Of a stretch of 64,000 nt of DNA, positions 27,587 through 33,975 are shown piece by piece. Position numbers and translations under genes: made by a program. The stretch is from PALSA-1006 sp041660815 (lineage in GTDB: Bacteria > Pseudomonadota > Gammaproteobacteria > Burkholderiales > Gallionellaceae), in the NCBI GenBank assembly GCA_041660815.1, contig JBAZVN010000014.1:32681-96680 (forward strand), read 5' to 3'. The notes under the pieces were generated by a model. That model had not been told where the DNA came from, ran no database searches, and worked only from the letters and a program-made list of their open reading frames with translations. Each line of letters starts with the position of its first letter. The first letter of the stretch is position 1.

Positions 27587-27631
27587 GTTTTGATTGTAAT
27601 AAAAGTCAGCATAGTTGGCATCGGTTTGTTC

Positions 27632-27737
27632 TGCGGACGGCTCTGACTGACAGCTCGTTATTCTTGTTGTTGTTGTTCTGGTTACCGTTTTTGAAGTTCT
27701 GATACCAGGCATAATTTGAGTTGCCAGCGTGCTGCGT
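27632..27737 (-). repeat. DGR template repeat (TR)
   Basis: 106 bp. Read on the minus strand it starts ACGCAGCACGCTGGC and ends GTCCGCA. It is rich in AAC/AAT codons, including four AAC in a row, positioned in the frame used by the targets. Aligned with the two variable repeats it differs at 12 and 20 positions, every one an adenine in the template. It lies between avd and the reverse transcriptase, the classical position. Confidence 0.97.
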
Positions 27738-27900
27738 CTTGATGTGCTATCTACGTCGCCATGCCGATCACTCAGCGTGGAAACTGCGCCAGACCATGCA
27801 TGGGTATCTAGCCCATCGGTATCTGTGGTGCGCATGTCGGTGGCTTTCGCCAGCGGCACAACCAGATCAAAATGTCGCACAGGAATGTTGGCCATGACCA

Positions 27901-28254
27901 TCATCCGGCGGGCGATGTTGCGGAACGACGCCATCCATTGGCCTGCTTGCCGATGCTGTCAGTGATCTTGATCGCTTTGGCATATTGGCCGGTAGAGATC
28001 AAACGTTTATCACGCGAAAAGCGCAACAACAGTTCACAGACCTGCAACCTCTCTACCAGTAGCAGTAGATGTGGCGACTTATCCTGTGCGCAATTAGCAC
28101 GGAATACGAGCACCACGATCTCAAGGCACTCGTCGCCAATCTTGCTGCCGATCGTGCGCTTGTAGTCCCTTGGCATATTTGCAACTAGGTCAGTGATAGC
28201 ACTGAACAGATCGCATGCGGCCTGATAAATTGGAAGGGTTGTATGGATAGCCAT
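27901..28254 (-). CDS. avd: DGR accessory variability protein Avd
   Basis: 117 aa, all-helical and basic. LPIYQAACDLFSAITDLVANMPRDYKRTIGSKIGDECLEIVVLV-type text, then LLLLVERLQVCELLLRFSRDKRLISTGQYAKAIKITDSIGKQANGW, fits the four-helix-bundle Avd family (a pentamer that binds the RT and template RNA). It lies between the targets and the template repeat. The first gap to the second target gene is only 20 bp. Confidence 0.9.
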   Translation of the reverse strand: MAIHTTLPIYQAACDLFSAITDLVANMPRDYKRTIGSKIGDECLEIVVLVFRANCAQDKSPHLLLLVERLQVCELLLRFSRDKRLISTGQYAKAIKITDSIGKQANGWRRSATSPAG

Positions 28255-28274
28255 GCTGATGAAAACTAAATAAA

Positions 28275-28742
28275 TTAAATTACTGAATCACTAAATTCTC
28301 TGCGGACGGCTCTGACTGACAGCGCGTTATCCATGAAGCTGTAGAGCTGGTCACCGTATTTGAAGTTCTGATACCAGGCATAATTTGAGTAGCCAGCGTG
28401 CTGCGTATTTGACCAATGCGCTTCCTTGTCGAACTCATCCGGCATGTCTCTGAATGCGACGGCTTGCTCGGCGCGATCCATGAGGTCGCCGCCGAGGTTC
28501 TTGGCCCACTGCATACCGGTCTTCCAGTCAAACTTGGCGCGGTCTGGTAGCAGGAAGGTGTGACACACTCTGCCGTCGGCGGTGGTGATAGTGCAGAGAT
28601 GTTTTTCGCCCTGGCGAGGAGTTGGTACGGGTAGCTTGCTGATTTGGCTTTGCAGGTGCTTTTCAAACCATGCGCGAAAGAGTGCAGACGTTTCCACCGT
28701 TACCTCCGCGCCTTCAACATTAAGCGTTGTAGTTGCTGACAT
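28275..28742 (-). CDS. DGR target protein 1 (C-type lectin-like fold)
   Basis: 155 aa. The C-terminus matches the DUF1566/C-type-lectin-like target fold: DLMDRAEQAVAFRDMP, HWSNTQHAGYSNYAWYQNF and LSVRAVRREF. The variable repeat covers about residues 113-147. The hypervariable codons line up with template AAC/AAT codons. No signal peptide is seen. A short N-terminal domain is unique to this target. GGAGG lies before the ATG. It is probably a ligand-binding protein whose binding face is diversified. Confidence 0.92.
   Translation of the reverse strand: MSATTTLNVEGAEVTVETSALFRAWFEKHLQSQISKLPVPTPRQGEKHLCTITTADGRVCHTFLLPDRAKFDWKTGMQWAKNLGGDLMDRAEQAVAFRDMPDEFDKEAHWSNTQHAGYSNYAWYQNFKYGDQLYSFMDNALSVRAVRREFSDSVI
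28301..28406 (-). repeat. DGR variable repeat 1 (VR1)
   Basis: 106 bp in target 1, aligned without gaps to the template. There are 12 substitutions, all at template adenines: five A-to-T and four A-to-G single changes on their own or in pairs, with the rest to C or T. Non-adenine positions are unchanged. Identity continues to CGCAGA at the 3' end. Confidence 0.96.
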
Positions 28743-28773
28743 CGCGACCTCCTAATTGATAATGATTAAATGA

Positions 28774-29382
28774 TTAAATTGATATGCGGACGGCTCTGAC
28801 TGACAGCTCGTAACCCTTGCCGTGGCTGCGCTGGAGACCGTAGTCGAAGTCCTGAAACCAGGCACAACTCGAGCTGCCAGCGTGCTGCGTAGATGTCCAA
28901 TATGCGTTCGTATCAAAGGCCTGCGCGCCACCTTCCTTAAAGGCTTCTAGGCTTGTTTGAGCTGGTAGGTCTGGGGTGTATGGATAGGTTGGTGGCACAG
29001 CAGATAGATTTAACCCGGAGCGTCCAAACTGAGAATTCTGCTCTGCGGTAGGTTTGAAGTTTCGGTATATAATTTCAAGCACATCTTGTGCGGGGATATG
29101 CCAGTCATCAAAACCGCCGATGCGCAGATCAAGCACCTTCTTAGCGATCTTGCTACCAGCCTCGGCCATCGCTTTAGTGTTACTCAGCCCATCAAAAAAC
29201 AATTTTGCGCCATCTACTTCAGCATAGCTTTTGTTCCACACCTCTTCGTCGAATTGACCATCCTGCTTGGGCGCGATGATGATCTTTCCGATTACGCCAT
29301 TGATATTGATGTGACCACCAAAAAATCCGCCTTCCATTGGCGTGCCGAGGGCGGGTGTGGTTGGTTCTGTGACTGCGTTCAT
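28774..29382 (-). CDS. DGR target protein 2 (C-type lectin-like fold)
   Basis: 202 aa. It has a longer N-terminal part than target 1 (MEGGFFGGHININGVIGKII, a beta-rich opening), then a DUF1566-like segment (FDDWHIPAQDVLEIIYRNF), YWTSTQHAGSSSCAWFQDF and LSVRAVRISI. The variable repeat covers about residues 165-199. It has no signal peptide. AAAGGAG precedes the ATG. It is the first gene of the DGR block, 32 bp before target 1. Confidence 0.92.
   Translation of the reverse strand: MNAVTEPTTPALGTPMEGGFFGGHININGVIGKIIIAPKQDGQFDEEVWNKSYAEVDGAKLFFDGLSNTKAMAEAGSKIAKKVLDLRIGGFDDWHIPAQDVLEIIYRNFKPTAEQNSQFGRSGLNLSAVPPTYPYTPDLPAQTSLEAFKEGGAQAFDTNAYWTSTQHAGSSSCAWFQDFDYGLQRSHGKGYELSVRAVRISI
28785..28890 (-). 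repeat. DGR variable repeat 2 (VR2)
   Basis: 106 bp in target 2, gapless against the template, with 20 substitutions, all at template adenines. More divergent from the template than VR1. The match ends at GTCCGCA, which places the 3' boundary of homing three bases before the reading frame ends. Confidence 0.96.
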
Positions 29383-29444
29383 GTGTATCTCCTTTAGTTA
29401 ATTTGTTGCGTTTGAGTAATTTTGAAAAACGTGTGTGCTGGCGT

Positions 29445-29825
29445 TTATGGCCCGTTCATGAATTGATGTTGCGGTTTAATATTTGCGAACACTGCCGCCA
29501 AATTGACAGTGGCTTCTTCCATCATTTTGAGTCTTTTATCTGCGGTTAAATAATCCTCGCGGGCTTTACTGACACGCTTCTTTTTTGCCGGTACAACCTC
29601 GGCGCCGGTGTGCACGTAAACGCTGAACGGGTTGCCGCTTTTGCGTTTCTCTGTACGCACAATTTTTAAAAAACCATCCCGTGATAACCGGCTGCACGCA
29701 ACAATGATTGCCTTATGCGTAAAACCGTGCTGCTCGCATAAAACATATAAATCTGCCGATTTAAATTCTTTCCCGCCGCTTAGATTTTTGGCGATGTAGG
29801 TTTGCAAACAATCCCGAATATTCAT
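29445..29825 (-). CDS. phage early protein, possible winged-helix
   Basis: 126 aa. The first 70 residues (ADLYVLCEQHGFTHKAIIVACSRLSRDGFLKIV) read like a winged-helix DNA-binding domain. A basic linker (KKKRVSKARED) and a helical tail follow. No exact family recognised. It lies 62 bp upstream of the DGR targets and its ATG overlaps the previous stop. Confidence 0.6.
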   Translation of the reverse strand: MNIRDCLQTYIAKNLSGGKEFKSADLYVLCEQHGFTHKAIIVACSRLSRDGFLKIVRTEKRKSGNPFSVYVHTGAEVVPAKKKRVSKAREDYLTADKRLKMMEEATVNLAAVFANIKPQHQFMNGP

Positions 29826-30022
29826 AATGTCCGCTCCGCTTTATTCCACGCTTCCCGCATAGGCTGGCCAAGGCTTCGGTAAAACCGAAATAACGACAGC
29901 AGCCTGCACATACGATTCAGCCAACTCACCGCACGAGCAATATATCCAGACCGACGTCGCGAACGGCGCGGCAATAAAACCCGGTGATTCATAGTGTTCT
30001 CCCAGTTATTAACGATGTTCAT
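29822..30022 (-). CDS. small basic phage protein
   Basis: 66 aa from the ATG at 30022, which overlaps the stop of the upstream small ORF (ATGA); the frame continues to 30097 but runs through that ORF. Very Arg-rich (LLPRRSRRRSGYIAR). Perhaps nucleic-acid binding. Family unknown. Confidence 0.5.
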   Translation of the reverse strand: MNIVNNWENTMNHRVLLPRRSRRRSGYIARAVSWLNRMCRLLSLFRFYRSLGQPMREAWNKAERTL

Positions 30023-30180
30023 ACGGGCTTCCGGAGCGGCTTGCAGGTAATGCGCAACGGGCCGGTTGCAGCAGAAATCAGACGAATGCCGATACACGTC
30101 GCACCTATAGCATCGGGCGCAATAATCTCGTGCGCAGTCCGCTGACCGTTGTGAATAAAGATAAATTCATAGGCGCTCAT
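30019..30180 (-). CDS. small phage ORF
   Basis: 53 aa, MSAYEFIFIHNGQRTAHEI at the start. Both ends overlap neighbours by the ATGA arrangement (start in the stop of the upstream gene, stop in the start of the downstream gene), which strongly suggests real translation. Function unknown. Confidence 0.6.
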   Translation of the reverse strand: MSAYEFIFIHNGQRTAHEIIAPDAIGATCIGIRLISAATGPLRITCKPLRKPV

Positions 30181-30443
30181 GCCGGCTCCAATACTGCTAA
30201 AAGTTGAGCATCGTGCTCCTCAGTTTCATCAGCCAACTTAAGCAGATTGGCAGCCAACTGGCGCGCTTCAGCGGGAGTAATCCTGCATTGGATACTCATG
30301 CATCCCGTGTAAACATTCATCACCGAATAGACACTGGTATCATCGTCATCATGCCAATGTGTAGTACAAATTCTGAGAGACCGCTCGTTTTGTCCGGCAA
30401 TGCTGGCCGTATCTGTATAGTGTTTATCAACTTTAAATTGCAT
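30177..30443 (-). CDS. phage early protein of unknown function
   Basis: 88 aa from the ATG at 30443, preceded by GGGAGG. Beta-rich N-terminal half, then ITPAEARQLAANLLKLADETEEHD, a helical end often seen in small phage early proteins. Coupled to the next ORF by overlap. Confidence 0.6.
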   Translation of the reverse strand: MQFKVDKHYTDTASIAGQNERSLRICTTHWHDDDDTSVYSVMNVYTGCMSIQCRITPAEARQLAANLLKLADETEEHDAQLLAVLEPA

Positions 30444-30454
30444 GACAACCTCCC

Positions 30455-30787
30455 TTAATTTATTGCTGCACTGCGCAGCCAAAACGTTGGCGATTCCGGC
30501 TCTATATTCACGATTTCACAAACATCGCTAATGCGCGTTCGAAACGCACCCATGGCGCTCAACGTCTCGATTAACTCAAGATAATCGCCGTGGTGCGCGG
30601 GTGTGATGTAGTAATTCACTTCATGGTCATCCACATCCAGCAGCTCGGCAAAGTTAATTCCATGCGCGCGCAGCACGGCGCACAGCTCTTCAAATTTCGC
30701 GATGTCGTGACGGCAACGATTCAGTATGTCGGCCTGCTGAAGTAACAGGCGCGTGAGATTGCAAAAGGTCTGTTCGGCGAGTGACAT
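30455..30787 (-). CDS. phage early protein of unknown function
   Basis: 110 aa from the ATG at 30787 (GGGGTAATC before it). Helical start (FCNLTRLLLQQADILNRC) then a mixed part ending SPTFWLRSAAIN. No family recognised. Part of the short-gene cluster following the leftward early promoter. Confidence 0.55.
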   Translation of the reverse strand: MSLAEQTFCNLTRLLLQQADILNRCRHDIAKFEELCAVLRAHGINFAELLDVDDHEVNYYITPAHHGDYLELIETLSAMGAFRTRISDVCEIVNIEPESPTFWLRSAAIN

Positions 30788-30795
30788 GATTACCC

Positions 30796-31044
30796 CTATG
30801 CCGCCAACGCAAGTTCTTGCGCGCGGTCGTGAATAGCGCGATATTGAATGCGCAATAAATTGATGTTGTATCCGCGTGCAGTGAGCTTTTTCAGGCAGGC
30901 CGCGCACTGATCTGCATCGGGCTCGGTGAAAAATTCCTGCAAAGAAACAATAATATAGTGGCCGTTTTTAGGTACCAGTCCACACAACCCGCGCGGATGC
31001 GGCGGGATTTTGGCGTGGACTTTTGGATTAACGCGCTGTTTCAT
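30796..31044 (-). CDS. phage early protein of unknown function
   Basis: 82 aa. MKQRVNPKVHAKIPPHPRG, then YIIVSLQEFFTEPDADQCAACLKKL. Possible small beta-alpha domain. The start overlaps the stop of the upstream mini-VirE gene by one base, so it is coupled. Confidence 0.55.
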   Translation of the reverse strand: MKQRVNPKVHAKIPPHPRGLCGLVPKNGHYIIVSLQEFFTEPDADQCAACLKKLTARGYNINLLRIQYRAIHDRAQELALAA

Positions 31045-31346
31045 TAATGCCTCCCCGATAAACTTCGGGCAGGCGCCCTGTAGCGAGTCATACCGTTGCT
31101 TTTTTTAATCCTCGTGCAGCCCAGCTTGTGCAGGAAAATACTAATGCGTCTTTGTAAATCGCTCGTCAATTTCGATGCATCAAGCTTAAGACCGTCAATC
31201 GCAGTAGTGGTGATGGAGAAATCACTCACTTGCTGATAGACCCAATCGCGCAAGGCGCTCATCGAATCTTTGTTATCCAGGTTGATATCTGTTTTGCCAA
31301 TCCTTTGTGGCCCGGATAGTAAAGATCGCTTCTCTTCATTTGACAT
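31044..31346 (-). CDS. truncated paralogue of the VirE-type primase (C-terminal domain)
   Basis: 100 aa. Residues ~19-30 (TDINLDNKDSMSA) and ~32-90 (LRDWVYQQVSDFS..KLGCTRIKKSNGMTRY) are clear relatives of two separate segments of the phage primase/helicase gene at 35751-37874, joined directly with about 130 residues missing in between. No Walker A remains. The retained end looks like a winged-helix domain. First gene after the early leftward promoter. It may be a regulator, a decoy subunit or a decaying copy. Confidence 0.7.
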   Translation of the reverse strand: MSNEEKRSLLSGPQRIGKTDINLDNKDSMSALRDWVYQQVSDFSITTTAIDGLKLDASKLTSDLQRRISIFLHKLGCTRIKKSNGMTRYRAPARSLSGRH

Positions 31347-31389
31347 TTTGATCTCCCGTTTTTGAGTGCAGACGTTTGCGACGGGAGGA

Positions 31390-31431
31390 ACAATAGCAAA
31401 TTGCTTTTGTGATTGTCAATAGCAATTTGCT
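31390..31431 (-). promoter_or_regulatory. early leftward promoter with two operators (OL-like)
   Basis: On the minus strand, TTGACA (31414-31419) and TATTGT (31390-31395) are separated by 18 bp. Palindromes AGCAAATTGCT (31395-31405) and AGCAATTTGCT (31421-31431) flank and overlap the promoter elements, centre to centre 26 bp. The same palindrome occurs at the repressor/cro region, which points to one repressor controlling both. Confidence 0.75.
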
Positions 31432-31489
31432 AACTTCTGGTAAAATAAAAACCACAGGGACATCCTGCGGTTAAATTTGGAGGTGTGTG

Positions 31490-31930
31490 ATGAGGAAATG
31501 CAAAGTGGTTTACGGGACGGCGGGCTGCGGGAAAACAAAATATGCGGAAGCGTTGATGGAAAAGTTGGGCTGCACCCGGGTAATTGATTATACGAATGTG
31601 CTGGGCGATCTGGATGCCCTGGATGCTGACGTGCTGGTGCTAACCAATGAGATGTTGATCGGCGCGATTAATTTTTCCGATGTGATTATCTCGAAAGATG
31701 ACAACCATATTGAGCCAAGCACTTGGATTGTTGAGGTGTCCGAGAGAGGGGTAAAACTAATGCGCGTGCGCGATAGTCAAAATCAAGAGGTGATAGAGGT
31801 ATACCCTTGGGTCAATCGCGGTGTTGGCGCTATTAACTTATCTGCGATATGTCATGGTTATCAACCGCCACGAATCCTTGCTCGTCAAGATATACCGTTT
31901 GAGCAAATTCCACCTGAATATGCGTCTTAG
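31490..31930 (+). CDS. P-loop NTPase-like phage protein
   Basis: 146 aa. The ATG at 31490 follows GGAGG. Walker A is YGTAGCGKTKYAEALM, then ADVLVLTNE, which may be a Walker B-like strand. It runs against the flanking genes and starts from the divergent side of the OL region, so it could be expressed in the lysogen or early. It overlaps the convergent gene at 31833 by 98 nt. Possibly a superinfection-exclusion or moron gene. Function unknown. Confidence 0.6.
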   Translation: MRKCKVVYGTAGCGKTKYAEALMEKLGCTRVIDYTNVLGDLDALDADVLVLTNEMLIGAINFSDVIISKDDNHIEPSTWIVEVSERGVKLMRVRDSQNQEVIEVYPWVNRGVGAINLSAICHGYQPPRILARQDIPFEQIPPEYAS

Positions 31931-32045
31931 AGCGCGGTTTCGGGCGCATGTATTTTAGCCCGCCAAAGTCTAACGTAGTGTCGTCCGGGAACTTGGCAAG
32001 ATCATCCCTAAGTTCGCCGACGGTGATGGTTGGATAGGTCGGCAT
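31833..32045 (-). CDS. small phage protein, convergent overlap
   Basis: 70 aa. TYPTITVGELRDDLAKFPDDTTLDFGGLKY reads like a genuine small phage domain (the LRDDLAKFPDD part recurs in my memory of phage early proteins). GGAGG precedes the ATG. It overlaps the P-loop gene tail to tail by 98 nt. Confidence 0.55.
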   Translation of the reverse strand: MPTYPTITVGELRDDLAKFPDDTTLDFGGLKYMRPKPRSKTHIQVEFAQTVYLDEQGFVAVDNHDISQIS

Positions 32046-32059
32046 GTGACCTCCTTGCC

Positions 32060-32341
32060 CTAGTCTTTGAACGAATCCGGGATCGGCGGGGAGGTGATGG
32101 CTTTATTGTCTTTGAAATCAACCCGTAGCGTGCGGGTTTCTCCGCTCAGTAAATTCACATTAACCCAGACATAGATCAAGATTCCGTCGCGTGAGGTTAC
32201 GTTGTTAGGGGTGCCGATCAGCTGAGTCGCTTCGGCAGTGGTCATCCCTGCCGTGATCTTGCGGGCATCGCTCCATTTGAAGGCGGTTCCGGCGCAGCCT
32301 GAAATCATCAGAATGATGGCAATTAAAATTAATTTTTTCAT
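32060..32341 (-). CDS. lipoprotein with SmpA/BamE-like fold
   Basis: 93 aa. A lipobox follows a hydrophobic stretch (MKKLILIAIILMISGC), so it is exported and lipidated at Cys16. The rest, ITAGMTTAEATQLIGTPNNVT, resembles the SmpA/OmlA (BamE) repeat. It lies in the same direction as the repressor and is probably lysogenically expressed: a candidate for surface exclusion. Inference. Confidence 0.7.
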   Translation of the reverse strand: MKKLILIAIILMISGCAGTAFKWSDARKITAGMTTAEATQLIGTPNNVTSRDGILIYVWVNVNLLSGETRTLRVDFKDNKAITSPPIPDSFKD

Positions 32342-32353
32342 GTCTCGTTCCTT

Positions 32354-32689
32354 TTAGGCTGGGGTATTTTCGCCAACTTTTCCGCAGTTAGGGCATTTAT
32401 ATTTTCCCCATCCCCATGCCACAAATATGATGCCAGGAATGATGTAAAACAAAAATAATATAAGGGCAATAAATTGACCGCCGTTGTAGTTTCTTAGCCA
32501 AGTTTTCATTTGGCCTGTAAATCCGCAAGATAGGCACTTGCGCTGGTTTAAAATGCCCGATATTTCAGTAGGCTGAAACGGAAGTGCGGGTTGGCGCACA
32601 CCGCATTTGGGGCATATTTCTGCTTTTGCGCGAATAACTTCTCCGCACTCCTGGCAGAATTTTTCATCACTGTTTTTTTGCATTGCCAT
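32354..32689 (-). CDS. zinc-ribbon membrane protein
   Basis: 111 aa. Two zinc ribbon halves (CQECGEVIRAKAEICPKCG) start the protein, CLSCG occurs in the middle, a strong transmembrane helix (FIALILFLFYIIPGIIFVAW) follows, and CPNCG ends it. It is an inner-membrane protein of unknown role next to the lipoprotein gene, likely in the same transcript as the repressor. Confidence 0.65.
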   Translation of the reverse strand: MAMQKNSDEKFCQECGEVIRAKAEICPKCGVRQPALPFQPTEISGILNQRKCLSCGFTGQMKTWLRNYNGGQFIALILFLFYIIPGIIFVAWGWGKYKCPNCGKVGENTPA

Positions 32690-32790
32690 TCTCTGTCTCT
32701 TTCAAAATCAACCAAAAAACTGAAGCGGAAGTTGCATAAAATATTCGTTGCCTCTCTCATCTAGGCGCACCCCATGCGAGACAACCAGTT

Positions 32791-33291
32791 TCAAGCGGTG
32801 CGCCGTTCTTCTAGCGGCGAATCATTGGCCTTTGCTTCTGGCTTCTGATTACTCTTCTCCTGTTTTTCTATTCGTGCCTGCTCAGCGGCATCTCTTATTT
32901 TGGCCTCAACCTTTTTTATTTCTGATTTTAGCGATTCTAATTCGGCACTAAATATGTCTGCTTTAAATTTATTTATTACTTTTAAATCATCACTTATGCT
33001 TTGATTTTCAGTAATACGATGTATGTTTTCGCTGGGTAAATTTGAGTAGTGTGCAACCTCTTCAATTAATTTATCCATCCATCCGACTGGCTGAAAAAAG
33101 GCCTTTTCAATTTTTCTGGCAGTCAAATTTCCGACTCCCCTTGGAGTTTTCTTTTTTCCCGCTGGCGTCCTATTTCTAATTTGACTTATATATGCTTCTG
33201 GCATACCAGTCAGCTCGGAAAATTTTGCATCCGTCCCAGTTTCTTTAACTAAATAAAGAAGATTTAAACGTCGTATCTCTTTGTTGTCCAT
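32791..33291 (-). CDS. phage repressor (CI-like, no S24 domain)
   Basis: 166 aa from the ATG at 33291 (20 further in-frame codons upstream run through the operators). Helix-turn-helix in the N-terminal third (FSELTGMPEAYISQIRNR) followed by a coiled, Glu/Lys-rich C-terminus (SLKSEIKKVEAKIRDAAEQARIEKQ). There is no S24 peptidase (LexA-like) domain, so RecA-driven self-cleavage is not expected. It faces cro across the operator cluster, the arrangement of a lysogeny switch. Confidence 0.75.
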   Translation of the reverse strand: MDNKEIRRLNLLYLVKETGTDAKFSELTGMPEAYISQIRNRTPAGKKKTPRGVGNLTARKIEKAFFQPVGWMDKLIEEVAHYSNLPSENIHRITENQSISDDLKVINKFKADIFSAELESLKSEIKKVEAKIRDAAEQARIEKQEKSNQKPEAKANDSPLEERRTA

Positions 33292-33304
33292 GATTTCATT
33301 AAAT

Positions 33305-33369
33305 AGCAATTTGCGAAAATTTGGAAAGTGCAAAATGCTATTGCAAAGCAATTAGCATTTTGCTATTGT
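33305..33369. promoter_or_regulatory. repressor/cro operator cluster (OR-like) with cro promoter
   Basis: Three degenerate copies of AGCAAWTTGCT lie at 33305-33315, 33329-33339 and 33354-33364, with centres 24 and 25 bp apart. The first and third match best. A rightward promoter can be read as TTGCAA (33341-33346), 17 bp, TATTGT (33364-33369), with the same -10 as the leftward early promoter. The expected start site is at or next to the cro ATG. Confidence 0.7.
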
Positions 33370-33375
33370 TTGCGT

Positions 33376-33615
33376 ATGGATGCTAAAACTTACATATCGA
33401 AATACGGACGAGATTCTGCAAAGCAGGTTGCCGAATCCGCGCAAACCACTATTGAATATTTCAACCAAATTGCGAGCGGGCATAGACGCCCATCCGTAAG
33501 CCTGGCGGAGCGACTTGTTGTAGCAAGCAAAAACGAACTTGATTTCGTGTCGCTGCTTACAGTCAAGTCCACTCAGCATCAATCGAAATCCGCTGAGGCC
33601 GCCTGCCATGAATGA
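33376..33615 (+). CDS. Cro-like repressor
   Basis: 79 aa with a helix-turn-helix (SAKQVAESAQTTIEYFNQIASGHRRPS). First gene to the right of the operator cluster, divergent from the repressor. No ribosome-binding site precedes the ATG, which sits about 7 nt after the -10, so the mRNA may be leaderless. It overlaps the next gene by 8 nt. Confidence 0.75.
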   Translation: MDAKTYISKYGRDSAKQVAESAQTTIEYFNQIASGHRRPSVSLAERLVVASKNELDFVSLLTVKSTQHQSKSAEAACHE

Positions 33616-33916
33616 ACTTAATCCAGTAACGCAATTGCACAGTAGCGAGATAGTGATACCAGCCGCTATGGTTGATGAGCTACGCGCAGCTCTAGTCAGA
33701 GCTGAGTGCGCTGTATGTGAGCGCCGCCAAGCAAGTGAGCGCGAGAAACTACTCGAAATATTCCTAGCTCGCCGGTTTGATAATTCATCCCTACGAAGCG
33801 CACTACGTCGCCTATGTTCGGCACTGCGCCGGGCATTACTTTTACTTGTCCCGGGTTGGTTATGGCGATTCCTGCCAGCCGGATTGCGGTCTAGTCGCGA
33901 AAGAGGAGATCGATAG
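33608..33916 (+). CDS. phage early protein of unknown function
   Basis: 102 aa. Helical N-terminal half (MVDELRAALVRAECAVCERRQ) and a hydrophobic, Arg-flanked C-terminal end (LLLLVPGWLWRFLPAG) that could be membrane-associated. It starts inside the cro 3' end, hence coupled to it. No family recognised. Confidence 0.5.
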   Translation: MNELNPVTQLHSSEIVIPAAMVDELRAALVRAECAVCERRQASEREKLLEIFLARRFDNSSLRSALRRLCSALRRALLLLVPGWLWRFLPAGLRSSRERGDR

Positions 33917-33975
33917 TGATTAGTTTTTCCATGGGCATTCCTAATTATTTTAATCAATAAGAGGTCACAAAAATT

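Noticed and set aside
27536..27934. N-terminal extension of the RT to an ATG at 27934
   Set aside because: It would translate the template repeat in a frame other than the target frame and the tRNA-like element; the text is low-complexity and unlike any RT N-terminus.
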